A DNA stretch of 64,000 bases, taken from the NCBI RefSeq assembly GCF_022370635.2, contig NZ_CP092362.2, positions 1,240,001 through 1,304,000 of the forward strand, given 5' to 3'. Every line of letters starts with the position of its first letter. Positions within the stretch are counted from its first letter, which is position 1. A program made the translations under genes and the position numbers. This document shows positions 54,450 to 63,120 of this stretch, in pieces. The notes beneath the pieces are model-generated. The model worked only from the letters and a program-made list of their open reading frames with translations, had not been told where the DNA came from and made no database searches. Origin of the DNA: Mycolicibacterium crocinum (GTDB lineage: Bacteria > Actinomycetota > Actinomycetes > Mycobacteriales > Mycobacteriaceae).

Positions 54450-56001
54450 CCGCGAGCAGCGGCAGCTGTCGGCCCGCCGCGATCGACATGCGTTGGCGGC
54501 TCAAGGCCGGCCATGCCTGCACTGCGCAGAACGGCGCGCACTGGTGCTGATCCGCGCTGGTGCCCACATGCACGCAGCACTGCACCAACCGCTCTTCGAT
54601 CATGGTGGACATGTCCATGAACGGTTTGACAGTGATCCGCACGATGCGTTCACCGAGCAGCCGGCGCAGCTTGCGTCGCCGCCCGGGTAGCGCCGATGCC
54701 GCCATGGCGAGCAGCGTGCTGATGCCGAGATCGCAACTCTCACAAATGGTTCGCCACACATCGCCGATATCGGGGTGCGAGAGCGACGACTGTTCGGATA
54801 ACAATCCCAGCAGGGATTCCTTGACCGCGATGCGAAGCTGCGCAGGGAGTTCGGTGTCGGCGATCCGGTTCGATACCAACCCGAGCCTGGCTTTGAGCCC
54901 GTCATGCCCGAGGATCGACACCAGTGAGCGCCACGCGCCGGCATCGTCGCGCACGAGGTAGCCCACCGAGCAGCAATGCGGGTGCGAACACGGCAGCGCG
55001 GTCAGGTCACGCCAGGTGACGATGCCGTCGGTCTGCGGTCCCAGCCGCTTGAGGACCCCGGTGTGGGTGAGTCGATCCAACGGATCGATGTGCCCCGATC
55101 GACCGGAGCCGAACTGCGGCTGGATGCTGATACCTCCGACGTACGGCGTGTCCAGGGCCAGCTGGACCATGTCGCCGATCTCGTCGTCGTTCACTCCGAG
55201 GGCAACGGTCATCACCAGCGTGGTGAAGATCTCGTGCCGGGAGAGCCGTTGCAGTGCACGTTGCTTTATCGACCGCAGATCACCGCCGCGGTGATGGCGG
55301 TGAGCGATCTCGGTGAGGCCGTCGTATTGCAGATATACCTCGACGCGCTCTCGGTGCTGGGTCAGCAAATCCAGAAGATCATCATCTCCGGCGATACGAA
55401 TACCGTTGCTGTTGATCAGTATTCGGGTGATGGGCCGGGAGGTCAGTTCGGACAACAACTCGGGTAGCGCCGGGTGCAGCGTCGGCTCGCCACCGGAGAG
55501 CATCAGCACGTCGAGCCGGCCGTTCTCGCGGGCGAGTCGCTGGTCCACATTGGCCAGTACGTCGGCGACCGACACCACGTTGCGCAGGTCCGGCGACGAA
55601 CCCGTGAAGCAGGTCGGGCAACGCAGATTGCAGGTCTCCGCGATGTCTTGGAGAAGGATGCAGGTGTGCTGGGTCTGCATCTCCGGCAGTCCGCGCAGGT
55701 AGGCCGACGGGATGGGATCGAAGTTGCCGGCCACATCGGGGGTGTGGGCCTTGGTCGGCGCGGTCCACTCCTCCAAATAGGACAGGATCTCGGGATCCTC
55801 GTCGTAGAGAGTGCACACCAATCCGTGTGCGGGGCAACCACGCTCGAGCCAAACCCGGTCGTCGCGCGCGACGAGCCGACCGCTCAGGCGAGCCACCTCG
55901 GTCAGTGGTCTTTCGGGAGCCTCGGTGTGGCAGGCCGGACAGAAGGCGGTGACGTAACGCAACAACCGGTCGCCACGCAAGCCCATCCCGGCGTCGGTCA
56001 C
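54427..56001 (-). CDS. Radical SAM protein related to tetraether lipid synthase (Tes/MJ0619 type)
   Basis: A 524-residue radical SAM enzyme. A rubredoxin-like N-terminal zinc region ([14 protein letters not shown]...[19 protein letters not shown]) is followed by the cluster motif CNLRCPTC (C124, C128, C131) and SGGEPTLHP. The C terminus has further Cys sites, CESCD and QCCVHVG...CAPFCAVQ, as in the Tes family, which joins lipid alkyl chain ends. GTG 56001 is chosen because it overlaps the stop of the upstream gene (GTGA). Co-transcription with an Lgt-like gene suggests a lipid substrate; this is inference. Confidence 0.82.
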   Translation of the reverse strand: MTDAGMGLRGDRLLRYVTAFCPACHTEAPERPLTEVARLSGRLVARDDRVWLERGCPAHGLVCTLYDEDPEILSYLEEWTAPTKAHTPDVAGNFDPIPSAYLRGLPEMQTQHTCILLQDIAETCNLRCPTCFTGSSPDLRNVVSVADVLANVDQRLARENGRLDVLMLSGGEPTLHPALPELLSELTSRPITRILINSNGIRIAGDDDLLDLLTQHRERVEVYLQYDGLTEIAHRHHRGGDLRSIKQRALQRLSRHEIFTTLVMTVALGVNDDEIGDMVQLALDTPYVGGISIQPQFGSGRSGHIDPLDRLTHTGVLKRLGPQTDGIVTWRDLTALPCSHPHCCSVGYLVRDDAGAWRSLVSILGHDGLKARLGLVSNRIADTELPAQLRIAVKESLLGLLSEQSSLSHPDIGDVWRTICESCDLGISTLLAMAASALPGRRRKLRRLLGERIVRITVKPFMDMSTMIEERLVQCCVHVGTSADQHQCAPFCAVQAWPALSRQRMSIAAGRQLPLLAVSPLGGE

Positions 56002-56483
56002 GTGTACAGCTCCGGGTTGATGCCCGTGCAGAATCCGACCGAGACGACGGTGAGAACGGCCCACCCGATCATCAGGCCGAGCCCGAAGCCCTTGCCGTTC
56101 GCGTTCGAGGTGGCGAGCAGTGTGGCGCCGCCACCGAAAGCGATGATCGCCAACAACACTGCACCTGCGACCAACGCGCCGTGTCCACTCCCTTCGGACA
56201 TGGCGAGCACGGCGAAACCGACGACGAAATTCAGCGGCATGTACAAGAACGCGCCGAGGAACGTCATCCCGACCGAAATGCGTGGGGTGGGAGGCTGCCA
56301 CGGTGGCGGGCCCAGAGGCGGGTACCCGTACTGGCCGGGCGGCTGGTATCCCGGAGGCGGCGGGTAACCCGCGGGTGGCGGATTCCACGGCGGCTGCGGC
56401 AGGTAGGCGGGTGGCAGCGGCTGATCAGGTGGGGGCGGGACGTCATCGTCGTTCTGGTCGTCGCCCGGTGGGGGAGTCGTCAT
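55998..56483 (-). CDS. Pro-rich DUF4190-like small membrane protein
   Basis: A 161-residue protein. The first 70 residues are Pro/Tyr/Gly-rich (repeats such as PPPPGYQPPGQYGYPP), followed by three hydrophobic segments (about 72-90, 97-115 and 127-147). Proteins of this design are common in mycobacteria and have no known activity. It lies between the Lgt-like and radical SAM genes with four-base overlaps on both sides. Confidence 0.75.
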   Translation of the reverse strand: MTTPPPGDDQNDDDVPPPPDQPLPPAYLPQPPWNPPPAGYPPPPGYQPPGQYGYPPLGPPPWQPPTPRISVGMTFLGAFLYMPLNFVVGFAVLAMSEGSGHGALVAGAVLLAIIAFGGGATLLATSNANGKGFGLGLMIGWAVLTVVSVGFCTGINPELYT

Positions 56484-57265
56484 GCGGGTACCTCCTGCCG
56501 CAGCGCTGGGTCGCGATAGTAACCGCGACGATAGCCGTACCACATCCGGATGCCGATCAGGGCGAGCGAGGGCAGTAGAAACCATTGCGGCCGAGTCAGA
56601 TCCAGCCACACCGTCTCGTTGGCGCGGGTGAACTCGACACAGAACCGGAACACCGCATAGGCCGCGACATAGAGCACGAACAGCTCACCCGGCCGGGTGA
56701 TGCGGGATCGCAGCCACAGCAGCGTTGCGAAAGCCGCCAGCTGGAACACGATCTCGTACACAAACGACGGATGCATCGCCTGCCCGGTCAGACATCCTGG
56801 GCATTCGGGCGTCGTGACGGCGGCGTGCACACCCCATGGCAGCGAGGTGGGACGCCCGGGAGCCTCGGTGAGAGAGCACCCGATCCGCCCGACGGCCATC
56901 CCGAGCGCCACCGCGGGGGCGAACAGATCACCGGTCTTGCCCCGGTACCCGCCGATGCGCTTGGCGATCAGCACTCCCACGTACGCTCCGAGTAGACCGC
57001 CGAGAATGCTTTTGGACCCGTACTCCCACGCGCGGGTCAGAGTCGGATTGGCGGCGAGATCCAGGTGCCGTGTCCAGCCGGACAGGCGCATACCGATCGC
57101 GCCGCCCACCAGTGCGCCGGTGACCGCGACAAGCGACTGATCGTTGACGGCGCCGCGCCTGCGCGCTTCGACGACGAATACCACCATCGCCGTCAACACC
57201 CCGAGTCCGACGAACAGACTGTGCACCGGCACTGCCACCGGTCCGACATGCCATACGGGGACCAT
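56480..57265 (-). CDS. Prolipoprotein diacylglyceryl transferase-like (Lgt-like) protein
   Basis: A 261-residue protein with about seven membrane segments. The Lgt signature is recognisable but altered: GRIGCSLTEAPGRPTSLPWGV, then MHPSFVYE and YAVFRFCVEFTR. In true Lgt the Asn after GRxG is essential; here it is Cys. Thus the usual lipoprotein diacylglyceryl transfer may be lost or changed. ATG 57265 gives MVPVWHVGPVAVPVHSL, the normal Lgt-like opening. It is the first gene of an operon leading to a radical SAM enzyme. Confidence 0.82.
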   Translation of the reverse strand: MVPVWHVGPVAVPVHSLFVGLGVLTAMVVFVVEARRRGAVNDQSLVAVTGALVGGAIGMRLSGWTRHLDLAANPTLTRAWEYGSKSILGGLLGAYVGVLIAKRIGGYRGKTGDLFAPAVALGMAVGRIGCSLTEAPGRPTSLPWGVHAAVTTPECPGCLTGQAMHPSFVYEIVFQLAAFATLLWLRSRITRPGELFVLYVAAYAVFRFCVEFTRANETVWLDLTRPQWFLLPSLALIGIRMWYGYRRGYYRDPALRQEVPA

Positions 57266-57360
57266 GTGCGAAAACCTATCGGCAAACCTGTGCGTGCGAG
57301 ATGTGATTGCTCGGTGACGGTGGCTGCGCGTCCCTGGCCCGCTTGCCGCCAATGGAATAA

Positions 57361-57374
57361 CGTGACATGTCACG
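57361..57374. promoter_or_regulatory. CGTGACATGTCACG palindrome, candidate MarR operator upstream of the SDR gene
   Basis: A perfect 14-bp palindrome 42 bases before the SDR start and about 95 bases from the divergent Lgt-like start. The core GTGACATGTCAC recurs with one change (GTGATATGTCAC) at 58669-58680 before the adjacent MarR gene. Confidence 0.72.
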
Positions 57375-57415
57375 TAGTTGTTGTGGCCATCGGTTCCACA
57401 TCTAGAGGAGAAGTC

Positions 57416-58162
57416 ATGAGCCAACTCAGCGGTAAGACGGCCCTGGTCACCGGCGGCACATCGGGGATCGGACTGGCCACGGCGCAACGCCTCGCAGCCG
57501 AAGGCGCCCACGTCTTCCTCACCGGACGCACCCAGGAGCGGGTCGACGCGGCGGCGGCCACGATCGGCGACGGCGCCACCGGGGTCGCCAGCGACATCAC
57601 CGAGATCGCCGATCTCGATCGGCTGGCCGACGTGATCAGGCAGCACGGCCATGGGCTGGACGTCGTCTTCGCCAACGCGGGCGGCGGCGAGTTCGCCACC
57701 TTAGAGGAGGAGACACCCGAGCATCTCGCCGACACCTTCAATCGCAATGTCGGCGGAACCGTCTTCACGGTGCAGAAGATGCTGCCCCTGCTGAACGAGG
57801 GGGCCTCGATCGTGCTCGCCGGTTCGACCGCGGCCAGTCGGGGCGTGCCGTCGTTCGGCGCCTATGCTGCGTCCAAGGCGGCCATCCGATCGTTCGGCCG
57901 GACCTGGGCGGCGGAATTGGTGGGCCGCAAAATCCGGGTCAACACCATCGTCCCGGGGCCGATCGAGACGCCGGGACTCAAGGGGCTGGCTCCCAGTGGA
58001 CAGCACCAAGCTCTGCTCGACGGTGAGGCTGCGACAGTGCCGATGGGCCGGATCGGTCATCCCGATGAAATCGCTTCCGTCGTGGTGTTTCTCGCCTCCG
58101 ACGCGAGCAGCTTCATGACCGGGTCCGAGATCTTCGTCGACGGGGGATCGGTTCAGGTCTGA
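57416..58162 (+). CDS. Short-chain dehydrogenase/reductase
   Basis: A 248-residue classical SDR. Cofactor motif [20 protein letters not shown] in VFANAGGGE, catalytic Ser in VLAGSTAAS and YAASKAA, and a C-terminal [10 protein letters not shown] are all present. AGAGGAGA precedes the ATG. The gene is preceded by a MarR-type palindrome and overlaps the convergent MarR gene by ten bases, so it is probably the main target of that regulator. Substrate unknown. Confidence 0.94.
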   Translation: MSQLSGKTALVTGGTSGIGLATAQRLAAEGAHVFLTGRTQERVDAAAATIGDGATGVASDITEIADLDRLADVIRQHGHGLDVVFANAGGGEFATLEEETPEHLADTFNRNVGGTVFTVQKMLPLLNEGASIVLAGSTAASRGVPSFGAYAASKAAIRSFGRTWAAELVGRKIRVNTIVPGPIETPGLKGLAPSGQHQALLDGEAATVPMGRIGHPDEIASVVVFLASDASSFMTGSEIFVDGGSVQV

Positions 58163-58647
58163 TCCGGGCGGGGCAGGGTGCCCTCCCGCAGGATGCTCTC
58201 GTAGACCGTGGCGAGGATGTCGGCCAGCTGTTCGTCCTGGCGGGTGTCGAGGTCGGAGAAGAACAGCGTCCGGACCCACTCGGCGTGCAACGGGGCCGCC
58301 GAGCGCAGGGCGTCCCACCCGGCGTCGCTGAGCACCACGTCGGTGGCGCGGCCGTCGGTCTCCGATCGCACTCGATCCACCAGGCCACGGCCGGTCATCC
58401 GCTGAAGATGATGGGACAACCTGCTGCGCTCCCAGCCGATCGTGGTCGCCAGTGCGGTCAGTCGCGTACGCCGGCCCGGCGCCTGGGACAGCGCGTTCAT
58501 CACCGTGTAGTCGCTGAGCGACAGCGCGCAGTCGGCGAGCAGCTGCCGGTTCATCTCGTACTCGAGCCGGTGGTAGACCCGCATATAGTTCAGCCAGGTG
58601 CGCTGTTGGGATGCGTTGAGCGGATAGTCCTTACGACGTGCCGCCAC
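58153..58647 (-). CDS. MarR family transcriptional regulator
   Basis: A 164-residue winged-helix regulator: [72 protein letters not shown] 58647 is favoured because GGAGAAGG lies just before it; a longer frame would start inside the operator. A palindrome 22 bases upstream matches one in front of the neighbouring SDR gene, supporting autoregulation and control of that gene. Confidence 0.92.
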   Translation of the reverse strand: MAARRKDYPLNASQQRTWLNYMRVYHRLEYEMNRQLLADCALSLSDYTVMNALSQAPGRRTRLTALATTIGWERSRLSHHLQRMTGRGLVDRVRSETDGRATDVVLSDAGWDALRSAAPLHAEWVRTLFFSDLDTRQDEQLADILATVYESILREGTLPRPDQT

Positions 58648-58668
58648 GGACCTTCTCCTTGCGCATGG

Positions 58669-58680
58669 GTGATATGTCAC
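58669..58680. promoter_or_regulatory. GTGATATGTCAC palindrome, candidate MarR operator
   Basis: A 12-bp palindrome with one central mismatch, located between the MarR gene and the divergent NTF2-like operon starting at 58765. It matches GTGACATGTCAC at 57362-57373 in 11 of 12 bases. Confidence 0.7.
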
Positions 58681-58764
58681 TCATCCTACGGTGGTGGGGC
58701 TCGAGCACTGGCGAACGGAGCATTTCTGGCGCACGCTGTTCCTGCGCCAAGAAAGGGGCCAGAC

Positions 58765-59226
58765 GTGACGGACTCGCGACCACCATTCCCGCCGTTCGAC
58801 CTGCACACCGCGATGCAGAAGGTCCAAGCCGCCGAAGACGCCTGGAATACCTGTGACCCGCATCGCGTTAGCCTGGCGTACACAACTGACAGCGTCTGGC
58901 GCAACCGAGATCGGTTTGTCATCGGCCGCGATCAGATTGTGGAGTTTCTGACCGCCAAGTGGGAGCGTGAACTCGACTATGCCCTACGAAAAAGCTTGTG
59001 GGACTTTCACGGTAACCGCATCGCGGTTCGCTTCCAATACGAATGCCGCGACGCCGGCGGCCAGTGGTGGCGCAGCTACGGCAACGAGCTGTGGGAGTTC
59101 GCCGACAACGGGCTGATGAGTAGGCGCGAAGCCAGTATCAATGACGTCGCGATCGACGAATCCGAGCGACGCTACTTCGGGCCACGCTCTGAAAGCGAGC
59201 GTGGCCGCGATATTCCGCTGCAGTGA
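58765..59226 (+). CDS. NTF2-like DUF1348 family protein
   Basis: A 153-residue protein with [58 protein letters not shown], the pattern of DUF1348 in the nuclear transport factor 2-like fold. Activity unknown. The GTG follows AAAGGGG. It is the first gene of a three-gene redox operon. Confidence 0.9.
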   Translation: MTDSRPPFPPFDLHTAMQKVQAAEDAWNTCDPHRVSLAYTTDSVWRNRDRFVIGRDQIVEFLTAKWERELDYALRKSLWDFHGNRIAVRFQYECRDAGGQWWRSYGNELWEFADNGLMSRREASINDVAIDESERRYFGPRSESERGRDIPLQ

Positions 59227-59248
59227 CTGCGCGCACGAGGAGACCTTG

Positions 59249-59887
59249 ATGAGCAAGCATTACGCGTCCATCGCGTTCACCGACGACGTCCAGGCCGTCC
59301 AAAGTGAACACGGCAGCGACACGTTCTACGGGCGCAAGCTGGCGGCGGGAAAGGCGTCCCCGGAGCGCGACCCGCTCACCGAGGACGAGAAGGACTACCT
59401 GAGCGAGCGTGACGGCTTCTACCTGGCCTCGGTCTCCGAAACCGGTTGGCCGTACGTCCAGTTCCGCGGCGGAAACCCGGGATTCGTCCACGTCCTCGAC
59501 GACCACACCATCGGCTGGGCCGACTTTCGGGGCAACCTGCAGTACATCAGCACCGGCAACGTGACGGGCGATGATCGGGTGGCGATCATCGCCCTCGACT
59601 ATGCCCACCAGCGCCGGCTGAAGATCTTCGGGCACGCCCGCATCGTGACCGCCGACGAGGATCCCGCGCTGCTGAAAGCGTTGACCGACGACACCGACGA
59701 CTCGGTCGTCGAGCGGGCGGTCCTTGTCGACGTCGAGGCCTACGACTGGAACTGCCAGCAGCACATCACCCCGCGGTTCAGCGCCGCCGAACTCGAACCC
59801 GCGCTTGCGCCCCTGCGCGCGAAACTGGCGGCTCTGCAGGCCGAAAACGACCAGCTGCGTGCACAACTCGACGATCCGGAGCGCTGA
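59249..59887 (+). CDS. Pyridoxamine 5'-phosphate oxidase-like flavin-binding protein
   Basis: A 212-residue split-barrel protein: LSERDGFYLASVSETGWPYVQFRGGNPGFVHVLDDHTIGWADFRGN and DDRVAIIALDYAHQRRLKIFGHARIV. The C terminus (about 180-212) is a short coiled coil, ALAPLRAKLAALQAENDQLRAQL. It probably binds FMN or F420. GAGGAGA precedes the ATG; six bases separate it from the downstream reductase, so the two likely form a redox pair. Confidence 0.88.
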   Translation: MSKHYASIAFTDDVQAVQSEHGSDTFYGRKLAAGKASPERDPLTEDEKDYLSERDGFYLASVSETGWPYVQFRGGNPGFVHVLDDHTIGWADFRGNLQYISTGNVTGDDRVAIIALDYAHQRRLKIFGHARIVTADEDPALLKALTDDTDDSVVERAVLVDVEAYDWNCQQHITPRFSAAELEPALAPLRAKLAALQAENDQLRAQLDDPER

Positions 59888-59892
59888 CTGCG

Positions 59893-61641
59893 ATGGCCAC
59901 GCTGGTGTCGGTGAACGTCGGAGCGCCCCAGGATGTGCTGTGGAGCGGCCGAACCGTGCACACCGGTGCGTGGAAGGCTCCGGTGACCGGCCCGCGAATG
60001 GTGCGCCGGCTCAACATCGACGGCGACGGACAGGGCGACCTCGGCGGCCACGGCGGCGAGAACCGCGCTGTGCTGGTGTATCAGGTTGCCTCCTATGACC
60101 ATTGGGCGACGGTGCTCGGCCGCGACGATCTGACCCCTGGTGCATTCGGGGAGAACCTCACCGTCGACGGGCTGCCCGATGACGAGGTTTGCATCGGCGA
60201 TCGGTACCGGATCGGTGATGTGGTCCTCGAGGTGACTCAGCCCCGCGTCACCTGCTACCGCGTCGGAATGCGGCTGGTTGAACCGCGCATGGCTGCGCTT
60301 CTGGTATCGCATCACCGTCCCGGTTTCTACTGCCGTGTGCTGACCGAAGGGGAGCTCGTCGCCGGCCAGGACATCGTCAAGATCGAAGACGGGCCGCACC
60401 AGGTCAGCGTCGCCGAGATCGACGCGCTGCTCTATCTTCCCGGACATCCCCGCGACGCGCTGGAACGCGCCGCTTCCATCCCGGCGCTGAGTCCGGGATG
60501 GAAGACCTCGCTGCAGAGTCTGCTGGAGCAGGACGCGAAAACCGGCAACAGCGGGTTGACCGGGCTCGCGCCACCACCGGCGTGGCCGGGGTTTCGCTCG
60601 CTTGCGGTGACCGCGGTGCATGACGAGAGCCAACAGGTCCGTTCGGTGTCGCTCGCCGACCCTACCGCTGCAGCGCTGCCGGAATGGCTTGCCGGCCAAT
60701 CGATCGTGCTGCGGCTGCCCGTTGACCCCGACGGACCGCCGCTCGTCCGCAATTACTCGCTGTCCAACCAGCCGGGTGCCGCCGAGTACCGCATCGCCGT
60801 CAAGCGGGAGTCGATGGGCGCCGTCAGCCGATACATTCACGATCACGTGAAGGCCGGCGACCTCATCGAGGTGGCGGCGCCGCGGGGGAGTTTCTTCCTC
60901 GACGACAGCCCGCAGCCGGTGATTCTGATCTCGGCCGGGGTGGGTGTGACGCCGGTGCTTTCCATGCTGCACTCGCTGGCCGAGAGTGCGTCGCAGCGTC
61001 CCATCTGGTGGCTACACGGTGCCCGCAACGGTGCCGAGAATCCGTTCGCGGGTGAGGTGCTGGCCCTGCTGAAACGATTGCCGCACAGTCGATCTCACGT
61101 CTTTTTCAGCAGTCCGGACGCGGCCGACCGGCTTGGTGCCGACTACGACCAGCGGGGGCGACTCTCCCCGCAGGGACTGCGGGACCTGGGCCTACCGGTC
61201 GAGGCGCAGGTCTTCGTGTGTGGGCCCGAGCCGTTCATGGACGTGGTGAGCGACGCCCTGGTCGCATGCGGGTTCGACACACGCACTATCCACTCGGAGC
61301 GGTTCGGCGCGCACACGGCGATCACACCCGGCATCGTGGGGGCGGCCACCAGAGCGCCGCACGCCCCCGAGGGGCCGCCCGGTTCGGGTCCCAGCGTGCA
61401 ATTCGCGCGCAGCGCACTGTCTGCGCGGTGGCGGGACTCCGACACCAGCCTGCTCGAGTTCGCCGAAGCCTGCGACGTACCCACTCAATGGTCGTGCCGC
61501 ACCGGGGTCTGCCACACATGCGAGACGGCACTCCTGGCCGGCCGAGTCCGCTACGACCTCGAGCCCCTGGAACCGCCTGCCGAGGGGAACATCCTGCTGT
61601 GCGTCGCCACGCCGGCCGAGGACGTCGTCGTCGATCTGTAG
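59893..61641 (+). CDS. MOSC domain / ferredoxin-NADP reductase-type / 2Fe-2S ferredoxin fusion protein
   Basis: A 582-residue three-part protein. Residues about 1-215 are a YiiM-like MOSC domain (GDLGGHGGENRAVLVYQ, CYRVGMRL). Residues about 230-470 are an FAD/NAD(P) reductase (RNYSLSNQPG, LISAGVGVTPVLSMLHSLA). Residues about 495-582 are a 2Fe-2S ferredoxin with CRTGVCHTCE and a distal Cys in LLCVATP. MOSC proteins bind molybdenum cofactor or handle N-hydroxylated substrates. It closes the NTF2/PNPOx operon. Confidence 0.93.
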   Translation: MATLVSVNVGAPQDVLWSGRTVHTGAWKAPVTGPRMVRRLNIDGDGQGDLGGHGGENRAVLVYQVASYDHWATVLGRDDLTPGAFGENLTVDGLPDDEVCIGDRYRIGDVVLEVTQPRVTCYRVGMRLVEPRMAALLVSHHRPGFYCRVLTEGELVAGQDIVKIEDGPHQVSVAEIDALLYLPGHPRDALERAASIPALSPGWKTSLQSLLEQDAKTGNSGLTGLAPPPAWPGFRSLAVTAVHDESQQVRSVSLADPTAAALPEWLAGQSIVLRLPVDPDGPPLVRNYSLSNQPGAAEYRIAVKRESMGAVSRYIHDHVKAGDLIEVAAPRGSFFLDDSPQPVILISAGVGVTPVLSMLHSLAESASQRPIWWLHGARNGAENPFAGEVLALLKRLPHSRSHVFFSSPDAADRLGADYDQRGRLSPQGLRDLGLPVEAQVFVCGPEPFMDVVSDALVACGFDTRTIHSERFGAHTAITPGIVGAATRAPHAPEGPPGSGPSVQFARSALSARWRDSDTSLLEFAEACDVPTQWSCRTGVCHTCETALLAGRVRYDLEPLEPPAEGNILLCVATPAEDVVVDL

Positions 61642-61644
61642 CCG

Positions 61645-62688
61645 TCAGGCGCGGGTGACATGACGCTGCCAGCGCCGCAGCGCGGTCGCCGACGCTGGTC
61701 CGTCCGTCGGACGCAGGGCGTCGGTTAGCAACGTCCGGACCGTCGCCGTGTCGAACTGCGTCCCGATCGCGACCAGGTGGCTGCAGCCGGCTGCCGAGGT
61801 GGTGGCCTTCGCGATATGAACGGACGGCCCGACGACGTTCACCACATACCCGCGCACCGAGGAACGATGGCGCACCGACACACAACCCTTCATGCGGTAC
61901 ACGCCCGCAGGCGGCCACTCGAGGAGTTCGATGAGCCGCTCCGGGTCGATCGGCTCCTCCGCGGTCACCGTCACCGACGCAGCGTGCACGTGGTCGTGGT
62001 CATGGTCATTCTCGGTTTCGGCGAACAGTGCGTCGCGAAACGACAGCTGACCGGTCTCATCGGTCGCCGCCGCGACGTCGTACAACAGGGCCGGGTCGAT
62101 TCGACCACCGATGGCCCCGACGACGTGGGCCCGCGAATTGCGTTCCCGCACCCGGGCTTCGACCCGTGCCAGTGTCGCATCGCGGTCGTTGTCCGGAACC
62201 TGATCGAGCTTGTTGACCACCACCAACGTCGCCGCGCCGTACCGGGCGGGTGCCACGCCGCCACAGTCGACGGTGTCGAAGTGCCGCACAGCATCGACCA
62301 CGTCGACGACGCCACCGTCGCGGACTCCGGCGATCTCACTGAAGCCGATGATGCGGGCCAACGCTGCCGGGTCGGCCAGGCCACTGGCCTCCACGATGAT
62401 GGCATCCAGCCGGAGTTTCGGATCGGCCAGCCGAGCCAGTGCGGTGTCCAGCTGCCCGTCGTCGGGAAGGCAGCAGATGCAGCCGCCCGCGATGGACGCC
62501 GGTTCGTCGATCTGTCCGCTGATCAAACCGGCGTCGACGTTGATCTCACCGAAGTCGTTGATTACCACGCCGATTCGGGCCTGCGGGGTGCGCAAGACGT
62601 GGTTGAGCAGAGTCGTTTTCCCTGCGCCCAGATAGCCGGTGAGCGCGATCACCGGGATCGTCGTACCGCTGACAGGCCGGGACACCAC
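61645..62688 (-). CDS. CobW/COG0523-family metal-chaperone GTPase
   Basis: A 347-residue G3E GTPase. Walker A GYLGAGKTTLLNHVL, the metal-binding GGCICC motif near residue 69, Walker B-like IVEASGLADPAAL and NKLD for guanine are visible. A His/Asp-rich loop (NDHDHDHVHA) near residue 237 and a CobW_C domain follow. Zinc or cobalt delivery is likely; the exact metal cannot be read. The start is one of two adjacent GTG codons. It ends four bases from the convergent MOSC gene. Confidence 0.9.
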   Translation of the reverse strand: MVSRPVSGTTIPVIALTGYLGAGKTTLLNHVLRTPQARIGVVINDFGEINVDAGLISGQIDEPASIAGGCICCLPDDGQLDTALARLADPKLRLDAIIVEASGLADPAALARIIGFSEIAGVRDGGVVDVVDAVRHFDTVDCGGVAPARYGAATLVVVNKLDQVPDNDRDATLARVEARVRERNSRAHVVGAIGGRIDPALLYDVAAATDETGQLSFRDALFAETENDHDHDHVHAASVTVTAEEPIDPERLIELLEWPPAGVYRMKGCVSVRHRSSVRGYVVNVVGPSVHIAKATTSAAGCSHLVAIGTQFDTATVRTLLTDALRPTDGPASATALRRWQRHVTRA

Positions 62689-63120
62689 CTTGCCGATGGT
62701 GCCATACCGACCGACCGCTGGCTCGACGCGCCACAGATAGTTTGCTGGAAGCTATGAATCCGTCATCGGGTGATGAACAAAAGCCGAGGTTGCGGCGGCC
62801 GCGTAAAGCCTTGCCGCAGGCCGCTATTCACCAGGGGTGACGACTGAAACATTGCTGCCGTATTAGGGCCGAAAGATAGTGTCCAACCGCGTTTTCGCGG
62901 GCGTAGAGTGCCTCTGGCAGTTACATCTTTCCCGGTCAGTCGCGGGTCCACCGCGCAGTGCCGCCGATCACGTCGTGTCGCTACCGGAATGGTTCGTTTG
63001 CTGTGCCTAAAATCGGCGTGCGCGAGGACGGGGGCGCCGAGGTCGAGATCTAGCTCGGGGGGAAACATCTTCACCCAGTACATTGCGCGGCCGTCCCGCG
63101 GACGTCGCCGTCACTCCCGG
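62689..63120. other. Intergenic region between CobW-type gene and GH2-like gene
   Basis: About 430 bases without a recognised gene or clear operator. GGGGGG at 63057-63062 lies ahead of an open frame continuous with the downstream GH2-like coding sequence, so the true start of that gene may be inside this stretch. Confidence 0.4.
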
